From Polyodon spathula (taxonomy: Eukaryota; Chordata; Actinopteri; Acipenseriformes; Polyodontidae): a stretch of DNA of 64,000 nt. A model generated the notes under the pieces. It did no database searches and had not been told where the DNA came from. It saw only the letters and a list, made by a program, of their open reading frames with translations. Each line of letters starts with the position of its first letter. Position 1 is the first letter of the stretch. The position numbers and the translations under genes were made by a program. The stretch covers positions 83,763,603 through 83,827,602 of the forward strand of contig NC_054535.1 in assembly GCF_017654505.1 (NCBI RefSeq), in the 5' to 3' direction. This document shows positions 59,004-64,000 of this stretch, one piece after another.

Positions 59004-59740
59004 GCCTTCTTTTTTGTAGTGCAATGTAATCCACCCCTAGTTGTATTTAAAAAATAAATAAATAAATAAATAATTGCACACATTATCATCAAGTAATGCA
59101 ACAATGGGAAATGTAATTGTGATTTTGCTGGATATCCTACAACACTTGAAGCAAAAGTTGATAGTTGATTAACTTTAATCAAAATCTCCTGTTAAAAAGG
59201 AGATCAAATCATAATCAAAATAATAATACATTGTAACACTTAGTGAAGAGTATTTCCTGTTGAAACAAAGAAAGAATTTCCTTTATTTTTCTAATAGTTA
59301 AAGTTAGAGCATGAAAAAAGCAGACAAGAACAGAAAGGAGAATGCCCTGAGCATCTCCACCTCGTGTTGTTAATGTACAGCCTCTTTGCTGCAGCTGTCA
59401 GTTTTACAAATCAATGAAAGTGCATGGCCTTTAATGGCCAAGGGTCATCATCAGCAGCAGTCTATAAAGCCTGCAGATGAGACCTTTCGGGCTGTTAGAA
59501 AAAAGCCACAGTGATGCATATTAGCACCCACCTGCTCCTCTCTGTTGCTTCCAATTTACTTTATCTTATTTTGTCAGCCAGCAGAACTAACTCCTGTATT
59601 AATAACTGGAGGTTTACATTGGAGCCAGGAAAAATATAATCCCTGCTGATGGTTCTTTAAAGGCCGTTGGCTGTTTCAGGAATGCTCAGAGAGAGAATGT
59701 GTATGGGAGAGACAGACCGAGAGAGTGAAAAGTATGTATT
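59004..59740. other. Single-copy DNA, possible conserved non-coding element (59320-59680)
   Basis: After an (AAAT)n patch at 59050-59072, the stretch 59320-59680 is repeat-free and even in composition. It has motifs such as AATGGCCAAGGGTCATCATC, TGATGCATATTAGCA, TTACATTGGAGCCAGG and TATTAATAACTGG. Of all single-copy segments here it looks most like vertebrate conserved non-coding DNA to me. No alignment supports this. Confidence 0.35.

Positions 59741-59751
<11 letters not shown>

Positions 59752-59816
<65 letters not shown>
59752..59816. repeat. (GA)n microsatellite
   Basis: About 32 GA units after a short GT run. The Glu-Arg and Ser-Leu frames are artefacts. Confidence 0.97.
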
Positions 59817-59818
<2 letters not shown>

Positions 59819-60911
59819 GAGTGTTTGTGTGAGATTGTGTGCTCATACGGGTGACAGAGATGAAGTGTGTGAGATCTGAAGTTCATAAGATGAAATGGAG
59901 AGTTTTCGGTACACTGTGCAAGCGCTATTGTTTGGAAATGAAATAACAAAAAAACAATCAAAATGATGAAAAAAATTGCAACAATATCGAGTAAGCTACA
60001 CAGGAGACAGTAAAAAGCAGTAGTTGAATAATGCATATAGAAAACACTTCCACAAGGATGTAGAAATCACCCCCTATCACCAGACTCACATTTATTACAG
60101 TGGTTATATGATCTTGGAGGGTTACTTTACCGTGTTGTTTTAACCTACCTCATAATGTTATGAGTGGGTGGGTGACACAAGTGGGTGTTTTAGCTCAATA
60201 AGATGCATTTGTTTCCAGGAAAGAAGATTAAAGGTCTATAAGCTGCTCTAAGATGGTTCCATGGTATGTCAAAAAAAAGACAAAATTGGCAACATTCATT
60301 AAAAATATATATAATACACACATGAGTTAAGTGCTTGGAAAATAGAATTATATAAATATATTCACACGCACACAGCAAGCACACAAGTGTTTAAGGTAAG
60401 AGATGCCGATTGACCTTGACTTTGATTTCCTATCCATTATGAAACCATCTCAATGTCACATTTGCTCCAAAATGGCTGGAAGCATTTCTTTCATATTTTA
60501 CTGAGTGTTGGCCTTTGAAGATGAGCTGATCAAAGGTGACTTTGGCTTTTTATTTAGCATGTGGGTTCATAATGTCGCACCTACTGTAAATGCAGTATAT
60601 ATTTTATCAGTGTGATTGTGACAGAAATACATAGATTATTGGTTGTAAATCTCCCTCCTGACTTGTAAGGGCGTTAAGCAGCAGGAACAGAGTTCTTTGG
60701 ACAGGCTGGTCTGACAGTTCTTTCCCAGGGTTCAAGGGAAATCGGCCAGTCTGGAAGAACACGAGACTCCATTGCAAGAACGCATTAACCCGGAAGGGAA
60801 ACGACGATGCAACCGCAGATTGGACCCATTATTATTTCTTATTGTTGTTATCAGTTGCCAGTCCTGGATACAAAAACCAAAACAATAAAAACCTTTATTT
60901 TCCAAACCGGA
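59817..60911. other. Single-copy DNA, nothing firm
   Basis: 60400-60560 contains GCTGATCAAAGGTGAC (a TCF/LEF-like core) and AATGGCTGGAAGCATTTC in repeat-free context. No coding exon supported. Confidence 0.3.
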
Positions 60912-60915
60912 TTAA

Positions 60916-61835
60916 CCCTTTGCGGTCCTAGGTCGGAGCAGGTCCGACATTACAATTTTTTCTTTCCAGTCCGATGTCGAACCCTGTCCGACATTATCTA
61001 AAAGACATAAAGCACAGGTCCCTAGTGGTTTTTTTGTTTGTTTTTTTTTCCGGAAAAAGCCAAGAAAATCTTTCAATGGCTGAATGTGACCGATAGGGGC
61101 ATATCTGATAGACCAATGCACCACAGAGATAACATGGACACAAACAAAGAAGATAGCTGCTTCGGCATCCAGCGCTGCAGCTCCAACGAAGCCCCACCCC
61201 TTGCAGTACTGAGTACCCCTTTTCAATTTAGTGCCTTTTAAACCTTTGCAGACCATTTATTCAGCGCTTGTCTGGCGCGTCAGCTCCAATTTATTTTCAC
61301 ACACACTGTTTATTTTACATGCACTATTTAAATTAATTTTTTTCAGAGTAAAACAGGTTCAACAGGCATTGAATCGCACTCAGTACTGTATCTCCAATCA
61401 AGCCCCACCCATTGTTCACTGTATTTTTCACATACCTCTTTATAGACGTGCATACTGATAAATCCTTTCCTGATTACTCATTTTGTCACCAATCTCCTCA
61501 ATAATGCGATCCAAGTCATTATTTTATTACTATAACATCTCAAAAAGCTCTGCAAATGTCTGTGATATTCTTTGAGGGCTGGATGCAGAAGCAGCTATCT
61601 CCTTTGTTTATGTCTGTGTTATCACTGTAGTGCATTGGGCTATGAGATATGCTCTTTTTTTCAGCTTCATTCAGCTCCTATCAGTCTCACTCGGCCATTG
61701 AAAAGTTTTCTCGTCTTTTTCTGGAGAAAAAACAACTAGAGACCTGTGCTATATATCTTTTTGACCCTGTCCGACATCAGACTGGAAAGAGAAAATTGTA
61801 ATGTCGGACCTCGTCCGACATAGGACCGCAAGGGG
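60916..61835. mobile_element. piggyBac-like foldback element A
   Basis: TTAA flanks both ends (60912-60915, 61836-61839). The ends read CCCTTTGCGGTCCTAGGTCG and CCCCTTGCGGTCCTATGTCG inward, and the similarity continues with GTCCGACATTACAATTTT for about 260 bp of each side, including CATAAACAAAG and GATAGCTGCTTC blocks. TTAA duplication and CCC starts are piggyBac traits. There is no transposase in the roughly 920 bp, so it is a non-autonomous element with very long inverted repeats. Confidence 0.8.
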
Positions 61836-61938
61836 TTAAACCTGTTTTACTCTGAAAAAAAATATTTTAAACAGTGTGTGTGAAAATAAATTGGATCTGA
61901 CACGCCTGACAAGCGCTGAATAAATGGACCTCTAAGGG
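61242..61938. mobile_element. piggyBac-like inverted pair B, interleaved with A
   Basis: TTAA at 61238-61241 precedes ACCTTTGCAGACCATTTATT. The right end at 61938, reverse complemented, reads CCCTTAGAGGTCCATTTATT and is followed by TTAA (61939-61942). Arms of about 100 bp match closely (CAGCGCTTGTC, TTTTCACACACACTGTTTA, TTCAGAGTAAAACAGGTT). The right arm begins directly at the TTAA that ends element A, but the left arm lies inside A, so A and B overlap rather than nest. Confidence 0.7.
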
Positions 61939-61980
61939 TTAAACTTCTCTGTCTGTTTCATTACCGCACTGCATCGTCCC

Positions 61981-62008
61981 TGCACCTGCACCTGCACCTG
62001 CACCTGCA
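61981..62008. repeat. (CACCTG)n short repeat
   Basis: Four to five hexamer units; each contains the E-box CACCTG. Confidence 0.9.
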
Positions 62009-62411
62009 TCCAGTCAGCCACTTTGTCACAGTCATATATTGTGTGGTAACCGCATATTGGACATTTTGTTATTTTTTTTAAAAAAGTAATTGCTTTAAAA
62101 CACAATGGGGTCTATTCATAAAGGGGTAACGCTTGGCAAAATGAGAAAACAGGAGCATATGATCGGATTTCGTCCATAGCCGCCTGTTTAATGGCAGTTG
62201 CTATTCATAAGAAACAATTCAGATGCGTTGTTAAGCCACAACGATTTTCGTCCATGAAGGCATGTTTTTAACAAATTGAGAATTTTTAATGAATTACCGA
62301 TTAACTCATTAATAAAGTTTTCATCGGTCCTGAGCGCCAATCTGATATTCATAAGAGTGAACGACAGCAAAACTCGATAACTTCCCTGCTTTAAGTGGGG
62401 TTTAATAATAA

Positions 62412-62442
<31 letters not shown>

Positions 62443-62469
62443 AAGAAGAAGAAGAAGAAGAAGAAGAAG
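62412..62469. repeat. (AAG)n microsatellite
   Basis: About 19 AAG units, near-perfect. Confidence 0.97.
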
Positions 62470-62776
62470 GTGTAAGATTAACATTTAAAGTTTTCAAAAT
62501 AATAATTATTATTATTATTAGAATTACAGTATTGAAATATCCTCCTACAGTGCTTTTTGTATCTTTATTTTTAATTTTTTTTGGTCTTTCAGTTAAGAAT
62601 GGAAATCTTATGTATACATATGGAAATGTGTTTGCCAGTGTTGCCAAACAAACAAGAACACAAAGTATTTATTTTAAAAATACTTTTTTTTCTAAATTAT
62701 GACATGTCCTGAAATTTTGGCAAACATGATAGGTGCATCAGTTTTGCAAACTGCCCGTGACTGGCAGCTGCAGACT

Positions 62777-63510
62777 CATAAGAACATAAGAATGTTTACA
62801 AACGAGAGGAGGCCATTCGGCCCATCTTGCTCGTTTGATTGTTAGTAGCTTATTGAACCCAGAATCTCAACAAGCAGCTTCTTGAAGGATCCCAGGGTAT
62901 CAGCTTCAACAACATTACTGGGGAGTTGGTTTCTGATTCCCATGATTCTCTGTGTAATAAAAGTGTCTGTTATTTCTATTCTGAATGCCCCTTTATCTAA
63001 TTTCCACTATATATCTGAGCATCTTCTTGGCCTTTTTTATAGCTTCCCCACATTGTCTAGATGAAGACATTTCCGAGTCAACGTAAACTCCTAGGTCTTT
63101 TTCATAGATTCCTTCTTCAATTTCAGTATTTCCCATATGATATTTATAATGCACATTTTATTGCCTGTGTAAAATACACTTTTCTCTATTAAATGTAATT
63201 TGCCATGTGTCTGCCCAGTATTGAATGTTGTGTAGGTCATTTTGGATGACCTTTGCTGCTGCATCAGTGTTTGTCACTCACATTTTTGTGTCGTCTGCAA
63301 ATTTAACAAGTTTGCTTTCTGTACCAGAATATAACCCTGGCGTCAAGAGATTGTTCTTGGTTAGCGGTTTGTAAATAACTTTGAGTACTATTGGGAGGAT
63401 CTCATTCGGCCCAGGGGACTTGTTTATTTTAAGAGCTCCTAGTCCTTTTAACACTTCTGCCTCTGTTATGCTAAAGTTATTTAAAACTGTATAGGAACAG
63501 GTTGACATGC
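62777..63510 (-). mobile_element. CR1-type LINE, internally deleted
   Basis: On the minus strand from about 63500: FSITEAEVLKGLGALKINKS then PGPNEILPIVLK, which is the start of a CR1-like reverse transcriptase. It jumps to KLVKFADDTKM, the active-site block, so about 130 residues between them are missing. Further on, with frameshifts, come NIQYWADTWQITFNREKC and EIEEGIYEKDLGVYVDSEMS. The copy ends at 62777 in two TTCTTATG octamers, and tandem 8-bp repeats at the 3' end are a CR1 hallmark. The plus-strand word GAGGAGGCCATTCGGCCC is a frequent repeat in early-branching ray-finned fish as I recall. Confidence 0.82.
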
Positions 63511-63777
63511 GGTTTCTGTAGCACTGTCGATGGATTCCGTTTCTCTTTTTGCAACAGCTACCGATGCCACTCACGAAACATTAATAATGCTGATGATGTC
63601 ATCAAAAAGAGGCAGATTTTCATTCTTGAACGACTGTATACCCATTCATAGAGTACTTTGCGACAGTTGCCAGTTTGCTCAGGTCATTTTATGAATAGCA
63701 ATATGGACGATTTTCGTAACGTTAAATGAAATTCATTTTATTACAGCAGTTGGCAAGTACTTGTATGAATAGAGCTC

Positions 63778-64000
63778 TGTGACAGGGTAGCGATGCAGGC
63801 CCAGATGGTATTGGCAGGCAAGGAGACTCAGAGGCAAGGAAGCTGCGGTTTAAGCGTGGCTGCACGTTTTAATCAACAAACAAAAATAAAAATACAAAAC
63901 AAAATACTACTGCTCACAGAGCAAAAATAAAAGGTTAAACAAAAACTGGTCACACACATAATAAACAGGAACAAGATACCGGCTCAAGTTTTAAACAAAA
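63778..64000 (-). mobile_element. LTR, cut by the window end
   Basis: Starts TGTGACAGGGTAGCGATGC. CTGCTCACAGAGCAAAAATA at about 63910 matches CTGCTCACAGAGCGAAAATA in the solo LTR at 34921-35541, so it belongs to the same family and lies in minus orientation. TTTTAATC-like and AAACAAAAATAAAAATAC stretches correspond to the poly(A)-signal side. The other end is outside the window. Confidence 0.75.

Larger units (their letters stand above)
62109..63774. mobile_element. Inverted-repeat DNA element split by a CR1 LINE
   Basis: The left end has TCTATTCATAAAGG, GTCCATAGCC and AGTTGCTATTCATAAGA. The right end, reverse complemented, has CTCTATTCATACAAG, CGTCCATATTGCTATTCATA and AAAATGACC. The repeated CTATTCATA words at both ends point to an old DNA transposon with imperfect long inverted repeats. 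Superfamily not determined. The interior holds an (AAG)n tract and the CR1 copy. Confidence 0.5.

Noticed and set aside
59667..60036. Glu-Arg and Ser-Leu frames
   Set aside because: Products of the (GA)n repeat.

Overview
This window looks like intergenic or intronic DNA from a vertebrate. It is probably a ray-finned fish, possibly an early-diverging one such as a sturgeon or paddlefish. That guess rests on repeat content: several Tc1 elements of the DD34E type, a DIRS element with a tyrosine recombinase, PIF/Harbinger, hAT and piggyBac-like elements, L2- and CR1-type LINE ends, many solo LTRs, and dense (TA)n and (CA)n microsatellites. I found no intact host protein-coding gene, no rRNA or tRNA gene and no CRISPR array. 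Every long or recognisable reading frame belongs to a decayed mobile element or is a microsatellite artefact.

Layout. 1-1700: GC-rich segment with splice-donor-like motifs and a CCCG/CCTG tetranucleotide expansion beside a TATA/CCAAT pair. 1.7-8 kb: mostly unique DNA with large microsatellites, an L2-type LINE end and an LTR fragment. 7958-11111: a PIF/Harbinger element with inverted termini, TAA target duplications, a split transposase pseudogene and an antisense MADF/BESS-type remnant between its two halves. 13.6-15.4 kb: an orphan Tc1 fragment and a Tc1 element. 18.2 kb: a foldback MITE. 20.2-21.2 kb: a deleted Tigger/pogo relic. 21.9-23.7 kb: a repeat-rich unit split by a 1.1-kb hAT element that itself holds a 66-bp piggyBac-like MITE. 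25.5-25.8 kb: a promoter-like sequence with CCAAT and TATA boxes and a splice donor. 28 kb: a possible LINE reverse transcriptase scrap. 30.3-31.4 kb: a solo LTR carrying a deleted Tc1. 31.6-32.1 kb: an L2 end. 33.1-34.7 kb: a second large Tc1. 34.9-35.5 kb: a solo LTR. 36-40 kb: largely single-copy DNA.

40.7-42.6 kb: a third Tc1-like element interrupted by a solo LTR. 42.8-46.8 kb: single-copy DNA with a hairpin and a possible conserved non-coding segment. 46.8-49.2 kb: three LTR copies, two of them head to head. 50.4-52.0 kb: the best-preserved Tc1. 53.6-56.6 kb: a DIRS retroelement with a 138-bp hAT MITE in its RNase H region. 57.0-57.4 kb: a SINE-like repeat. 59.3-60.6 kb: single-copy DNA that may be regulatory. 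60.9-61.9 kb: two interleaved TTAA-flanked foldback elements. 62.1-63.8 kb: an inverted-repeat element split by a CR1 LINE. 63.8 kb to the end: another LTR.

No gene pathway operates here. The biology is a layered transposon record: inner insertions date outer ones, most transposases have lost catalytic residues or frame, and simple repeats cluster at Tc1 ends. Assignments come from reading translations and termini by eye; no database search was possible.
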